A stretch of DNA of 64,000 nucleotides from Sphingopyxis sp. JAI108. GTDB taxonomy: Bacteria > Pseudomonadota > Alphaproteobacteria > Sphingomonadales > Sphingomonadaceae. The stretch covers positions 1 through 64,000 of the forward strand of contig NZ_JACCCJ010000004.1 in NCBI RefSeq assembly GCF_013410105.1. Direction: 5' to 3'. The stretch's first letter is position 1; every line of letters starts with the position of its first letter. This document shows positions 1-10,331 of the stretch, piece after piece. Made by a program: the position numbers and the translations under genes. The notes below the pieces were generated by a model. The model was not told the DNA's origin. It did not search any database and saw only the letters and a program-made list of their open reading frames with translations.

Positions 1-127
1 TTTCCCCATAGCTCTCAGCCTATGACCCCCGCGGTTCGGGCATCGAAGACTTTCCGACGCCTATCGGCGTCCGAAACTCTCAACGATTGCAGACGTTCAG
101 ATATCGAAGCGAATTGACGAAAAGCTG

Positions 128-565
128 TCAATTGGACGGAGCATTGATCACCGGAAATCGTGTCAGAACCGCGTCGCATGACGCGACTAATCCGGGAAGG
201 AAGGACTGATCTGCCTCGACTTCAAAGCTGTGCTGCTGGGTGAGATGGTCGGGCGTAATCTCCACTATGGCTTCGATGCGTCCCAGTTTTTGCATCTTTA
301 ACTGCAGTCTGAGGCCGGGTTCCATACCCGTTAGTGCCGCTTCGCCAGTCATTGTATCGACCATCTGCGAAAGGTCGTCACGAAATTGTTCGATGTCGGC
401 AGTCGTGAGTATCGGCCCAGAATGCTCGACGTAAGCACCACTAGCGCGCATCTCAGCGCGTATCATGAGCCAGTTGCTGTCCCAGAAGTCGGTGGCATCG
501 GGAAACTCCCGGCCGTCGACCCACAATGAAAAGCCCAGCAAGCGAATATCCGGTTCGGTTTCCAT
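128..565 (-). CDS. WapI-family immunity-like protein
   Basis: A 145-residue protein with no signal peptide or membrane segment. The N-terminal half (about residues 9-70) has the pattern 'F-L-V-G-R-E-F-P ... D-F-W-D-x-N-W-L ... G ... GPILTTADIEQF', which resembles WapI-type immunity proteins that neutralise contact-dependent or polymorphic toxins. The C-terminal half is predicted beta strands with an acidic tail, and the overall size fits that family. No toxin gene is seen next to it, but it lies at the window edge, so a partner could lie to the left. Family assignment is by pattern recall and is moderate. Its promoter would lie in the 94 bases between it and the end of the TonB-dependent receptor gene. 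Confidence 0.5.
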   Translation of the reverse strand: METEPDIRLLGFSLWVDGREFPDATDFWDSNWLMIRAEMRASGAYVEHSGPILTTADIEQFRDDLSQMVDTMTGEAALTGMEPGLRLQLKMQKLGRIEAIVEITPDHLTQQHSFEVEADQSFLPGLVASCDAVLTRFPVINAPSN

Positions 566-659
566 AGGTTGGGTAGCTATCCGCTTTTAGGTGTTTTCTC
601 CAGTCCCGCCGAAAGCAGTCGTTCCGCTCCCCACCCCAAAGCCGCCTTCCCGCGACGGC

Positions 660-3173
660 CTAGAAGGCCTTGCGCCACTCCAGCTCGACATAGCGGCCGA
701 GCGGATCGGTATAGCCGGGCTGGTAGTTCAGCGGCACGACACCGCTGGCGTCGGTCACCTTGCGCTGCGCGTCGAACAGATTGTTGACCGACAGGCGCAG
801 GCGCGATCCTTTCAGGAAAGGCAGGTCGTCGGTCAGCTTCGGCATCTGGTTGAAATCGGCGAAGAAGCGCAAGTTGAACGTCGCGAGATCGTGGAACTTC
901 AGGTCGCCATTGGCGCCGCCGACGATGCTGCTGCCACTGTCGTATTTCGCGCTGACCCGGGTACCGAAGCCCTTGTAGAACAGGCCGCCGTCGAGTTCGA
1001 CGAGGTGGCGGTTGGTGCCGCCGCCGCTACCCGTCGCCGATCCGTTCAACAGGTCGAGTTCGGGGACGCCCGGTCCGATCAGCACTTTGTCGGTCAGCTT
1101 GACGGTGTGGTAGAGCGACACCTGCCAGCGTCCGCCTTGCTGCTGCCGTCCGCCGAACATGCCGCCACGCCCGCCGCCGCGGCCGCGGAAACCGCCCCCG
1201 CCGCCGCCGCGACGCTCCCCTGCTTCGGCCGGGGGCCGCTGTCCTTCGGCGGGCGGCGGTGCGGCCTCGCCGCCCTCACGCGGCGGCGGCACGTCGGCAT
1301 CGCCCGGGGGCGGACCGCCAGCGCCGGTGCGTCCGCCGCCGAAACGCCCGCGGCCGCCACCCTCGCCCGCGTCGCCCTGGCCAAAGCTCCTGCCGAAATT
1401 GAAGCCCCAGCGGATCTGCGAATTGGTCGCGCGTTCGAAATTGACCGGACGCTGGTCGATCGCGAGCAGGGTCCCGTCGTCGTCGCGGATCACACGGCCG
1501 GGGAATGCCGCCTCGATCTCCGGGGTCAGCAGCGGGAAATTGTTCGCGGTGTCGTTGCTCTGGTTGCGGTTGTAGTTGATCGAGAAACGCAGGCCTTCGA
1601 CCATCGGCACCTCCCAGTTCAGCCCGACCTTGAGGTCGCGCCGCTGTTCGGCGAGCAGGAACGGGTTGCCGCCAGTGATCGTATTGATCAGCACCGTCTG
1701 ACCGGTCTGGAAATCATAATAGGTGACGCCCTCGGTTTCGAGCGGCGCCGCGCCGAGCTGGGTCATGCTGGGCGCCGCTTCGTCGCTGGAGAAGCTCGCG
1801 AGCAACGACAGATTGTCGGTGACGCCCCAGTTCAGCGTCGCGCCCCAGCTCGTCAGCGCGGAAAAGTCGCTCGGCCGCTCGGCCTGTGCGTTGAGCGTCA
1901 GCGACAGGCGGCCGATATTGCCGATATCATATTCGGGATCGAGCAGCGGAACGGTGAGCGAGCCGAAGACGCTGGGCGTGTCGCGCGCGAGTTCGGTCGT
2001 GACGATGTCGATGCCGCGTTCGGTCCGGCTGTCGAAGCGTTGTCCGCTATAGCCGCCGGTGATCGAGGCGCGGATCGGGCCGGCCCAGCCTTCGGTGACG
2101 CTGCCCGAAATATTGGCGTTGGTACCGAAGCTTTGCTGGCTGCTGTCGAACCGGTCGAGCGCGCCGCTTTCCTGTTCGGTGAAGGTGCGTTGATCGGCGT
2201 CGGCATAATTGCCGGTGACCGACCAGCGCCAGTCGCCGAGCATGCCGTTGACGCTCGCCGAGCTGGTCCAGTTCTGCGAGCGGGTGTCGCGGCGGCGGGG
2301 ATCGTCGGGATTGCCGTTCCGCGGGCCGAGCAGCGACAGGCTGTCGGTCTGGTCGAAACGCAGGCTGACCGACGCCTCGGTCACCTTGTCGATGTTACGC
2401 ACGAGCGTGCCGTCGATGACATATTCGTCGCTCGCGGCGGCCAGGCTGCGCGCGGGTGCGCCGGCTGCGAGGACGGGATCGTCGTAAACGAGATCGCGCT
2501 CGCTTTCGCGCAGCATCGTCTGATGCTCCCAGCTCGCATTGAGGTTGAGCCGGCCGTTGTCGCCGATCGCCATGAAGGCGGGCTCGAGCTCGTTCTTGAA
2601 TTGCCCGCCCTGCGTCGGGATCCCGGCTTCCGCCTCGACCGAAATCTGACGGAAATCGGGCTTGAGCACGAAATTGACGACGCGCTCGGTCGCGGCATAG
2701 CCATATTCGAGCGCGACTTCCTCAGGGAAAATCTCGACCTTGGCGATCGCTTCGGGCGGGATGTTGCGCACCGCGCCGAAGCCCGAAATGCGCCGGCCGT
2801 TGACGAGGATGACCGGCCGCCCGCCGCGCCCGCGGCCCGATCGCGTCTGCGGTTCGAGCGCATCGAGCAATTCCTCGATCGACGAGGCGCCATAGCTCGC
2901 GACCGCCGCCTCATCGAGCTCGGCTTCGGCCCTGATGTCGGTGGCGAGCTGGCCCGCGAGCCGCGGGGCCGTGACGATGATCTCGTCCTCGCTATATTCG
3001 TCATCCTCCTCCTGATCCTCGGGTGCCGCGGGTGCGGCCTCGGCCGGCTGCTCGGCCACCGCCGTCGCCGCGGCGGGACCGATCGGCGTCGCTGCGATCA
3101 CCGGCAGCGCGAACGAGGCTCCGGCGGCGAGCAGGGCGGCGCGTGCGGAAATGGAGAGGCGGATGTTATTCAT
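660..3173 (-). CDS. TonB-dependent outer-membrane receptor with Gly/Pro-rich insert
   Basis: An 837-residue outer-membrane transporter. A Sec signal peptide (about residues 1-28) is followed by a very acidic stretch (52-64) leading into a TonB-box-like EDEIIVTAP. A plug domain comes next (VILVNGRRISG), then a long beta barrel ending in a terminal phenylalanine and a typical 'VNNLFDAQRKV' closing segment. About residues 590-675 form a Gly/Arg/Pro-rich low-complexity insert between barrel strands, probably a surface loop. The start at 3173 is preferred over an ATG 31 codons upstream: AAAGG lies 9 bases before it and the signal peptide then becomes N-terminal. The substrate cannot be told from sequence. 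It is divergent from guaA and shares a 198-base intergenic region with it. Confidence 0.85.
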   Translation of the reverse strand: MNNIRLSISARAALLAAGASFALPVIAATPIGPAAATAVAEQPAEAAPAAPEDQEEDDEYSEDEIIVTAPRLAGQLATDIRAEAELDEAAVASYGASSIEELLDALEPQTRSGRGRGGRPVILVNGRRISGFGAVRNIPPEAIAKVEIFPEEVALEYGYAATERVVNFVLKPDFRQISVEAEAGIPTQGGQFKNELEPAFMAIGDNGRLNLNASWEHQTMLRESERDLVYDDPVLAAGAPARSLAAASDEYVIDGTLVRNIDKVTEASVSLRFDQTDSLSLLGPRNGNPDDPRRRDTRSQNWTSSASVNGMLGDWRWSVTGNYADADQRTFTEQESGALDRFDSSQQSFGTNANISGSVTEGWAGPIRASITGGYSGQRFDSRTERGIDIVTTELARDTPSVFGSLTVPLLDPEYDIGNIGRLSLTLNAQAERPSDFSALTSWGATLNWGVTDNLSLLASFSSDEAAPSMTQLGAAPLETEGVTYYDFQTGQTVLINTITGGNPFLLAEQRRDLKVGLNWEVPMVEGLRFSINYNRNQSNDTANNFPLLTPEIEAAFPGRVIRDDDGTLLAIDQRPVNFERATNSQIRWGFNFGRSFGQGDAGEGGGRGRFGGGRTGAGGPPPGDADVPPPREGGEAAPPPAEGQRPPAEAGERRGGGGGGFRGRGGGRGGMFGGRQQQGGRWQVSLYHTVKLTDKVLIGPGVPELDLLNGSATGSGGGTNRHLVELDGGLFYKGFGTRVSAKYDSGSSIVGGANGDLKFHDLATFNLRFFADFNQMPKLTDDLPFLKGSRLRLSVNNLFDAQRKVTDASGVVPLNYQPGYTDPLGRYVELEWRKAF

Positions 3174-3371
3174 GGGGGAGAGCCTTTGTTTCTTTTCTGT
3201 CTTCGTTTTTTTCTTCGCATGGCAGCGCTTAACGCCCGCTGACGCCGCGCTTTGTTCGCGGTTCATCTATGTCGCGCAATTGTCGCAACAATGTGTCGAG
3301 GCCATGCCCGTTCGACGGGCGCCCCATATCGACCGCTGGACAGCATGAGCCTTCGCCCTTATCGGCCAGCC

Positions 3372-4958
3372 ATGCCGACTCCAGACTCTTCCACTCCGCC
3401 CGAATCCATCCTGATCGTCGATTTCGGCAGCCAGGTGACCCAGCTCATCGCCCGCCGCGTCCGCGAGGCCGGCGTGTATAGCGAGATCGTCCCCTTCACG
3501 CAGGCCGAAGCCGCGCTCGAACGGATGCAGCCGAAGGGCGTGATCCTCTCGGGCTCGCCCGCCTCGGTCCCCGCCGACGGCAGCCCGCGCGCGCCGCAGT
3601 CGATTTTCGACAGCGGCGTGCCGATCCTCGGCATCTGTTACGGCCAGCAGGTGATGAGCCAGCAACTCGGCGGCCAGGTCGAACCCGGCGGCGTCGATGG
3701 CGAACGCGACGGCGAATTCGGCCGCGCCTTCCTGACCGTCACCGAACCCTGCGTGCTGTTCGACGGATTGTGGGAGGTTGGCGAGCGCCATCAGGTGTGG
3801 ATGAGCCACGGCGACCGCGTCACCCAATTCGCGCCGGGCTTTCGCATCGTTGCGATCAGCGACGGCGCGCCCTTCGCGCTGATCGCCGACGACGAGCGCC
3901 GCTATTATGGGACGCAATTCCACCCCGAGGTCGTCCACACCCCCGACGGCGCGAAGCTGATCGCCAATTTCGTCCGCCACGTCTGCGGTTGCAGCGGCGA
4001 GTGGACGATGGCCGAGTTCCGCGCCACCAAGATCGCCGAGATTCGCGCGCAGGTTGGCGACCAGCGCGTGCTCTGCGGCCTGTCGGGCGGGGTCGACAGC
4101 GCGGTTGCGGCGGTGCTGATCCACGAAGCGATCGGCGAACAGCTCACCTGCGTCTTCGTCGATCACGGCCTCTTGCGCATGAACGAGCGCGAGCAGGTCG
4201 AACGGCTGTTCCGCGACCATTACAACATCCCGCTCGTCGTCGTCGATGCCGAGGAGCGATTCATGGCGGGCCTCGCGGGCGTCACCGACCCCGAGAAGAA
4301 GCGCAAGTTCATCGGCGCCGAATTCATCAACGTGTTCGAGGAAGAAGCGAAGAAGATCGGCGGCGCCGACTTCCTCGCACAGGGCACGCTTTACCCCGAT
4401 GTGATCGAGAGCGTCAGCTTCACCGGCGGACCGAGCGTGACGATCAAGAGCCACCACAATGTCGGCGGCCTTCCCGAGCGCATGAACATGAAGCTGGTCG
4501 AACCGCTGCGCGAGCTGTTCAAGGACGAGGTCCGCCTGCTCGGCAAGGAGCTGGGGCTCCCCGACATTTTCGTCGGCCGCCATCCGTTCCCGGGCCCCGG
4601 CCTCGCGATCCGCATCCCGGGCGAGGTCAGCAAGGACCGCTGCGACATCCTGCGCAAGGCCGACGCCGTCTATCTCGAAGAGATCCGCAACGCGGGCCTG
4701 TATGATGCGATCTGGCAGGCGTTCGCGGTGCTGCTTCCGGTCAAGACCGTCGGCGTGATGGGCGACGGACGCACCTATGACCATGTCTGCGCGCTGCGCG
4801 CGGTGACCTCGACCGACGGCATGACCGCCGACATCTACCCCTTCGATGCGAGCTTCCTCAGCCGCTGCGCGACGCGCATCATCAACGAGGTGCAAGGCAT
4901 TAACCGCGTCGTCTATGACTATACGTCGAAACCGCCGGGCACGATCGAGTGGGAGTGA
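3372..4958 (+). CDS. guaA: GMP synthase (glutamine-hydrolysing)
   Basis: Converts XMP to GMP with ATP and glutamine, the last step of de novo GMP synthesis, in the cytoplasm. The 528-residue protein has the class-I glutamine amidotransferase domain first: nucleophile Cys in LGICYGQQ, His/Glu of the triad in QFHPEV. The ATP-pyrophosphatase domain follows (P-loop GLSGGVDS), then the C-terminal dimerisation domain ending KPPGTIEWE, the usual GuaA terminus. The ATG at 3372 gives the normal family length of about 525. In-frame starts 9 and 40 codons upstream add residues with no conservation pattern. It is probably monocistronic: the next gene is on the other strand. Confidence 0.96.
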   Translation: MPTPDSSTPPESILIVDFGSQVTQLIARRVREAGVYSEIVPFTQAEAALERMQPKGVILSGSPASVPADGSPRAPQSIFDSGVPILGICYGQQVMSQQLGGQVEPGGVDGERDGEFGRAFLTVTEPCVLFDGLWEVGERHQVWMSHGDRVTQFAPGFRIVAISDGAPFALIADDERRYYGTQFHPEVVHTPDGAKLIANFVRHVCGCSGEWTMAEFRATKIAEIRAQVGDQRVLCGLSGGVDSAVAAVLIHEAIGEQLTCVFVDHGLLRMNEREQVERLFRDHYNIPLVVVDAEERFMAGLAGVTDPEKKRKFIGAEFINVFEEEAKKIGGADFLAQGTLYPDVIESVSFTGGPSVTIKSHHNVGGLPERMNMKLVEPLRELFKDEVRLLGKELGLPDIFVGRHPFPGPGLAIRIPGEVSKDRCDILRKADAVYLEEIRNAGLYDAIWQAFAVLLPVKTVGVMGDGRTYDHVCALRAVTSTDGMTADIYPFDASFLSRCATRIINEVQGINRVVYDYTSKPPGTIEWE

Positions 4959-5089
4959 TAGGCGAGGCAGGACATAGACGGTCGCCCCGTCCCTGAAACC
5001 AAGGGCGCGCCCATGTATCTCGCACCGCCGCTATAAGCGATGGCAGCGCCAGGATCGGCTCATCGGAACCGGAATCGGCCTTGCCCCTT

Positions 5090-7183
5090 TCAGTCCGCCT
5101 TCTTCATCTGGCGATATTTGTGCAGCAGCGGTTCGGTATAGCCCGACGGCTGGCTCACGCCTTCGAAGATCAGCGCGCGCGCGGCGCGGTATGCGATGCC
5201 GTCGGGCGACAGCTTCTCATACAGCGGGTCGCCGGCGTTCTGCGCGTCGACCTTCGCCGCCATGCGCGCCAGCGCCGCGTCGACCTGTGCCTCGGTGCAG
5301 ACGCCGTGGAGCAGCCAGTTGGCGAGCGCCTGGCTGGAGATGCGCAGCGTCGCGCGGTCCTCCATCAGGCCGACGTCGTCGATGTCGGGCACCTTCGAGC
5401 AGCCGACGCCCTGGTCGATCCAGCGCACGACATAGCCAAGAATGCCCTGGCAATTATTGTCGAGTTCGCGCGTGATCTCCGCCTCGCTCCAGTTGCGCCC
5501 AGTCGCGACGGGAATGGCGAGCAGCCGGTCGAGCGCGGGCACCGCCTCGCCCGCGATTTCCCTCTGGCGCGCGAACACATCGACCATGTGATAGTGTAGC
5601 GCGTGCAGCGTCGCGGCGGTCGGCGAGGGCACCCACGCGGTGTTCGCGCCCGATTTCGGATGACCGATCTTCGCCTCGAGCATGCCGCGCATCAGGTCGG
5701 GCATCGCCCACATGCCCTTGCCGATCTGCGCTTTCCCTGAAAGGCCGCAGGCGAGGCCGATGCGGACGTTGCGGTCTTCGTAGGAAGCGATCCAGTCGCT
5801 CGCCTTCATCTCGCCCTTGGGGATCATCGGTCCCGCGCGCATCGAGGTGTGAATTTCGTCGCCGGTGCGGTCGAGGAAGCCGGTGTTGATAAAGACGATA
5901 CGGTCCTTCACCGCATGGATGCACGCGGCGAGGTTGGCGCTGGTACGCCGCTCCTCGTCCATCACGCCGACCTTGATCGTGTGGCGCGCGAGGCCGAGCA
6001 TATCCTCGACCGCGTCGAACAGGCGGTTCGTGAAGCCGCATTCCTCGGGCCCGTGCTGCTTGGGCTTGACGATATAGATGCTGCCGGCGCGGCTGTTGGT
6101 TTGCGTGCCGAGGCCTTTGAGGTCGTGGAGCGCGCAAAGGCTGGTGATGACGGCATCGCAGAGGCCTTCGGGCGCCTCGGCGCCGTTCGGCAGCCTGATC
6201 ATCGGCGTCGTCATCAGGTGGCCGACGTTGCGCACGAACATCACGCTGCGCCCGTGGAGGGTGAAGGGCTCGCCCGATGGCGACGTCCATTCGCGATCCC
6301 CCTCCATCGCGCGGGTAACGGTCTTGCCACCCTTGTCGAAGCTTTCCATAAGGTCGCCGCGCATCAGGCCGAGCCAGTTGGTATAGCCGAGCACCTTGTC
6401 TTCGCCGTCGACCGCGGCGACGCTGTCCTCGAGGTCGATGATCGTCGTCAGCGCGGCTTCGAGGATGACGTCGGCGATGCCCGCCGGATCGGTTTTCCCG
6501 ATCGCACTGTCGGGATCGATCACCAGTTCGATGTGCAGGCCATTGTGGCGGAGCAATATGCCGCCGGGCTTGCTGCCCACCCATTGCGACGGGTCGGCGA
6601 GCGCCAGCTGTCCGCCCTGCCAGTCGGCCCAGCGGCCCGATGCGAGCGGCGCCGCATCGTCGAGGAACGCCTTGGCGCGCGCGATGACTGCCGCGCCGCG
6701 AGCAGGATCATAGCCGCCCGGTTTCGCCGGCGGCGCGTCGAGCGCGTCGGTGCCGTAGAAGGCATCGTAGAGGCTGCCCCAGCGCGCGTTGGCGGCGTTG
6801 AGCGCGAAGCGTGCGTTGAGCGCGGGCACGACGAGCTGCGGCCCCGCCATCGTCGCGATCTCGGGATCGACATTCTGTGTGCCGACTTTGAAAGGTGCGG
6901 GTTCGGGAACGAGATAGCCGATCTCGCGGAGGAACACCTGATAGGCGGCGGGGTCGTGTGCCTGCCCTTCGCGCGCCTGATGCCAGGCATCGATCTGCGT
7001 CTGCAAATCTTCTCGTTTCGCGAGCAAGGCGGCGTTCTCTGGCGCGAACCTGCCCAGCAAGTCCGCGAAGTCGCTCCAGAACTTGGCAGCGTCGAGCCCC
7101 GTCCCCGGCAGCGCGCGCTGCTCGATGAAGACGGCCAGTCGCGAATCGACGGACAGGCCGGAACGGTCGAGAAATTCGGTCAT
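5090..7183 (-). CDS. glcB: malate synthase G
   Basis: Condenses glyoxylate with acetyl-CoA to malate in the cytoplasm. The 697-residue length is that of the monomeric isoform G rather than isoform A (about 530). Recognisable blocks are the inserted beta domain (about 135-260), the '[18 protein letters not shown]' block of the TIM barrel, '[20 protein letters not shown]', '[11 protein letters not shown]' and the C-terminal '[24 protein letters not shown]' block. A GAGG element lies about 8 bases before the ATG. No glycolate oxidase or isocitrate lyase gene is nearby, so it appears to be a stand-alone glyoxylate-assimilation gene. Confidence 0.96.
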   Translation of the reverse strand: MTEFLDRSGLSVDSRLAVFIEQRALPGTGLDAAKFWSDFADLLGRFAPENAALLAKREDLQTQIDAWHQAREGQAHDPAAYQVFLREIGYLVPEPAPFKVGTQNVDPEIATMAGPQLVVPALNARFALNAANARWGSLYDAFYGTDALDAPPAKPGGYDPARGAAVIARAKAFLDDAAPLASGRWADWQGGQLALADPSQWVGSKPGGILLRHNGLHIELVIDPDSAIGKTDPAGIADVILEAALTTIIDLEDSVAAVDGEDKVLGYTNWLGLMRGDLMESFDKGGKTVTRAMEGDREWTSPSGEPFTLHGRSVMFVRNVGHLMTTPMIRLPNGAEAPEGLCDAVITSLCALHDLKGLGTQTNSRAGSIYIVKPKQHGPEECGFTNRLFDAVEDMLGLARHTIKVGVMDEERRTSANLAACIHAVKDRIVFINTGFLDRTGDEIHTSMRAGPMIPKGEMKASDWIASYEDRNVRIGLACGLSGKAQIGKGMWAMPDLMRGMLEAKIGHPKSGANTAWVPSPTAATLHALHYHMVDVFARQREIAGEAVPALDRLLAIPVATGRNWSEAEITRELDNNCQGILGYVVRWIDQGVGCSKVPDIDDVGLMEDRATLRISSQALANWLLHGVCTEAQVDAALARMAAKVDAQNAGDPLYEKLSPDGIAYRAARALIFEGVSQPSGYTEPLLHKYRQMKKAD

Positions 7184-7351
7184 GCAAGCACCCTCTGGTC
7201 GGCGCGGCTGCGCCAGTGGACCCGGGGAGGAAAGGGCCGCTGCGCTATGCCGCGATTGGATTCGATTGGCAATGGGCGCTTTTCAATGCGCGCCGCGTAG
7301 GTTACGTTGCAGCGCACAACGAAATATATATCTCCCCAAACGACCGGATCC

Positions 7352-7651
7352 ATGGACGATACACGACTGAAATTGATGGAAGCCATCGCTCGCAAGAAGC
7401 TGGTGACGGCGCAATATAACGGCCAGACGCTGACGCTGGCGCCGCATCTGCTGTTCGAACGCCGCGGCGACCTGTTCATCAGCGCGCTGAATTTGAACAA
7501 GAGCTGGCGGTCAGACGAGGATCCGCGGCTCGGCCACTTCAAACTCGGCGGCCTCGCGTCGATCGAACTCAGCGACGAGGGATTCGAGCCCCTCCCCGGT
7601 TTCGAGGCCGCGCCGCCGCGCGAGGAAGATACGCCGCTGCTCGCGGTCTGA
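7352..7651 (+). CDS. small protein resembling a lone WYL-type fold
   Basis: A 99-residue soluble protein. 'LMEAIARKKLVTAQYNGQTL-TLAPHLLFERRGDLFI' followed by 'FKLGGLASIEL' recalls the ligand-binding WYL domain of transcriptional regulators (residues about 6-85). Both the helix-turn-helix and the rest of such a regulator are missing. The tail is acidic. The start at 7352 is chosen over an ATG 15 codons upstream because the pattern begins there; no strong Shine-Dalgarno is visible. It is divergent from glcB and ends two bases from the diguanylate cyclase on the other strand. The family call is tentative; otherwise unknown. Confidence 0.6.
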   Translation: MDDTRLKLMEAIARKKLVTAQYNGQTLTLAPHLLFERRGDLFISALNLNKSWRSDEDPRLGHFKLGGLASIELSDEGFEPLPGFEAAPPREEDTPLLAV

Positions 7652-7653
7652 CG

Positions 7654-8829
7654 TCAGGCAGCGCCCATGGCGGGCGCCGACGACAGTTCGCCGAGCGCGA
7701 CGCGAACCTGGTTCCTCCCACCGGCCTTGGCGCGATAGAGGGCGGCATCGGCGCGGCGCGACAGTTCGAACAGCGAATCGTCGGACGCGCGCTGGGCGAC
7801 GCCGAAGGACGCTGTAAAGCCGCGATCGACGCCGAGCACCGGCAATTGCGCCGCAGCAAAGGCGGTGCGCACCGCTTCGGCGTAGATGCGGCCGTCGGAC
7901 AGCAAGGCATCGGGAAGGAGTACGGCGAATTCCTCGCCGCCGATTCGCCCGACAATCGCATTGGGAGGCGCCGTATCGACCAGCATCGCGGCGAAATGCG
8001 CGATGACCCCGTCGCCCGCGGCGTGACCGAAGCTGTCGTTGATCCTTTTGAAATGATCGAGGTCGGCGGCGATCAGCACCGCACTCTCCCCCCCGCGCAG
8101 CAACGCCAGTTCGGCATGATGTTCGAAGCCCCGCCGGTTGAGCACGCTCGAAAGCGGATCGGTTTCCGAACGCACGACCATCTCCGCCGTCGTGTCGCGC
8201 ATCATGATGAGCAGCATGACGAGCGCGATCGCCATCAAGGTGACGACGCTCCCGCTCTGCGAAATCGCAGCATAGGTCGTCGCCATATAACCTTGCGGCG
8301 AACTCGCCGTTCCGATCGTCACTGCGATGAACGGCTTGGCGATATAGATGGTCGCCGCGACAAGCTGGAGCGCGATCAGCAGCAGATCGAGCGGCTGGCG
8401 GCGGCCCGAACGCCAGATCACGATGCCGATCAGTAACTGCATCGCGAAATAGGGAAGCTGATAGAGTATCAGCCGCGGCATCGAGCCATAGGCCAAGCTG
8501 AATATCGCGGGCACGGCGAGGATCGTGAGCACCCATATTGCGGCCATGGCGACCCATGGCGGTGCGGTGCAATAGTGGCGGGCGACACCGACCAGCGCGA
8601 AGCTGAGCGCGAGGAGGAAGACGAGGAATATGCCGATGCCGATGGGCGTCGGATCGACCTGCCACGTCAGCAGGAATTCGAGGCCGACATTGACGATACC
8701 GAGTCCATAGCCCGCCGCGAGCCACCTGGCGCCGCGCGCGGTGCGGTTCGTCGCCGCAACCACGGCGAAGGCGACGGCAAAAACGCCGGCGACGGACATG
8801 TTGATGCCTAGGACGAAGGCGATGGACAT
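7654..8829 (-). CDS. membrane-bound GGDEF diguanylate cyclase
   Basis: A 391-residue inner-membrane protein that probably makes cyclic-di-GMP from two GTP. About seven hydrophobic segments occupy residues 1-205, followed by a cytoplasmic GGDEF domain (about 225-380). The active-site loop reads GGEEF, a competent variant, and the nucleotide and metal residues are in place (DPLSSVLNRRGF, DLDHFKRINDSFGH). The inhibitory I-site RxxD that usually sits just upstream of the loop reads PPNA, so allosteric product inhibition by the usual route is not expected. The ATG at 8829 is preferred to a TTG four codons upstream. No EAL or sensory PAS domain is present. Confidence 0.9.
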   Translation of the reverse strand: MSIAFVLGINMSVAGVFAVAFAVVAATNRTARGARWLAAGYGLGIVNVGLEFLLTWQVDPTPIGIGIFLVFLLALSFALVGVARHYCTAPPWVAMAAIWVLTILAVPAIFSLAYGSMPRLILYQLPYFAMQLLIGIVIWRSGRRQPLDLLLIALQLVAATIYIAKPFIAVTIGTASSPQGYMATTYAAISQSGSVVTLMAIALVMLLIMMRDTTAEMVVRSETDPLSSVLNRRGFEHHAELALLRGGESAVLIAADLDHFKRINDSFGHAAGDGVIAHFAAMLVDTAPPNAIVGRIGGEEFAVLLPDALLSDGRIYAEAVRTAFAAAQLPVLGVDRGFTASFGVAQRASDDSLFELSRRADAALYRAKAGGRNQVRVALGELSSAPAMGAA

Positions 8830-9068
8830 CGGCTCACTCAATCTGGTTTCGGCCAGCGTAAGCAGGCTGTCCCGAAGTTTCGGTTAATATATTGCGATCC
8901 GGGACGATTCGGGCGCGTTCATAACCGATTATGCGGCCGGCAGCAGTGATTTACCGTATCGCGGCGACATCATTACCCGCGCGCGGACATGGGCCGCAGC
9001 ACCGCGCCTTGTCGCGAACGGAACCCATGCTATGCGGTCTTTCCCCCGTTCGATCGAGGAAATCGACC

Positions 9069-10283
9069 ATGCCGCATCATGCCCTGGCCTGCCTCCTGCT
9101 TTTGCTCGCGGCGGCCTTCCCGCGACCTGCCGAAGCCGAAAAGATCAGGACGCGGCTCGCGATTCTCGGCGTCGACCATAGCGCGCAGCTTGTCGCCGAG
9201 AAGGACCAGCCGGGGATGCTCGCGGCGTGGCTCGATCTGGTGAAGCCCGCCGCAGTCTGCATCGAGCGCCCGCCCGAACAAGCGTCGCGGCAAGATTTTT
9301 ACGAATTCACATACGAGATCCAGGGCATCATCCTGCCTTGGGCGGCGAATAACCCGACCGAGCTTTGCCCGATCGACTGGATGCCGCCGGTCGACGACCA
9401 GTTACTCGGCTTCGGGCTCGACCTCGACACGCCGCTCGAAGTGCGCAAAGCACAAGGCTTTCAGGGCTTCCTGACCTTTCCTGACCGCAAGATCCTCGAT
9501 TGGGATTTCCTTTCCGCCGACGATCCGGCGACGCTTGCGCCGCTGCAGAAATGGGCGGGCGAACCCGCGCCGCGCGCCGATCGCGACCTGCCGCGCCGCC
9601 TCTATCTCTATCGCACCTTCATGCAGGCGCAGCGCATCCGCGCGATCGCGCACAAGCGGAAAGGCGAAACCATCGTCGTCGTCGTTGGATATTTCCACAA
9701 ACCCGACATCGAGGCGATCCTGAAGCATGACCCCGCGATCGAACTCGTGCCGGCCGCGAGCCTCGGCCGCCCCGACGACGCTGCCGTGCGTGCCGCGACG
9801 ACGGCGGAGCATCGCGGCGCGATCCTTGCCTTCAACCTGCTCGGGATGCAGGCGACTACGGGCGTAGTGAACTGGGGCTGGGTCGAGCGCGTCCTTACCG
9901 ATTTCACCGGCGCCAATGCATCGCCCGAAGCGCGGCTGTTCCAGACGCGATACGCCGTACTGACGGGCAAACTATCGCTCGCCGAGGCCGCGCGGAGCTA
10001 TACCGCCATCGCCGGGGACACCGCGAGCACCCGGCCCTTCGCCTGGACCGGGGTCAAGGACCAGGCCCGGATCGATTCCTTCTTCGACCCCTTCGGCAAC
10101 CTCGACGTGCGGCAGCGCGCGCAGGTCGAACTCGCGCGCACGCTGTTCGCACAGCGCAAGGACGCGCGCGCGCACCAATCGCTCGATACGCTCGCCGCGA
10201 CGCTTTCGCCGCGCAAGGCGCTGCAACTTCGAGGTTATACGCCGCTGCTCAAACCGGCAGCTCCCGCGGCGAAGACTCCGTAG
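9069..10283 (+). CDS. secreted protein of unknown function
   Basis: A 404-residue protein with a clear Sec signal peptide (about residues 1-23, hydrophobic core LACLLLLLAAAF, cleavage near AEA), so probably periplasmic. The N-terminal part of the mature protein, 'LAILGVDHSAQLV ... LKPAAVCIERP', recalls the GxxHS...P-x-x-V-x-x-E pattern of TraB/ChaN-like folds, but I cannot assign it. The C-terminal third is helical and repeat-like. GAGGA lies 8 bases before the chosen ATG at 9069. An ATG 46 codons upstream would bury the signal peptide. It is divergent from the diguanylate cyclase across 240 bases in which nothing else was recognised. It is followed after 48 bases by the M20 hydrolase. Confidence 0.75.
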   Translation: MPHHALACLLLLLAAAFPRPAEAEKIRTRLAILGVDHSAQLVAEKDQPGMLAAWLDLVKPAAVCIERPPEQASRQDFYEFTYEIQGIILPWAANNPTELCPIDWMPPVDDQLLGFGLDLDTPLEVRKAQGFQGFLTFPDRKILDWDFLSADDPATLAPLQKWAGEPAPRADRDLPRRLYLYRTFMQAQRIRAIAHKRKGETIVVVVGYFHKPDIEAILKHDPAIELVPAASLGRPDDAAVRAATTAEHRGAILAFNLLGMQATTGVVNWGWVERVLTDFTGANASPEARLFQTRYAVLTGKLSLAEAARSYTAIAGDTASTRPFAWTGVKDQARIDSFFDPFGNLDVRQRAQVELARTLFAQRKDARAHQSLDTLAATLSPRKALQLRGYTPLLKPAAPAAKTP

Positions 10284-10331
10284 CGTCGTCGGGGGTGGCA
10301 AAAGGGCGGCACGGACGTCTATAGCCGGCGC

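Noticed and set aside
51..76. Hairpin gacgcc-tatc-ggcgtc downstream of the WapI-like gene as a terminator
   Set aside because: The stem has a mismatch and no T-tract follows on the minus strand.
591..3242. 883-codon open frame antisense to the TonB-dependent receptor
   Set aside because: Third-position GC bias opens long antisense frames; the protein is low-complexity Ala/Arg/Glu without domains, and the opposite strand encodes a clear receptor.
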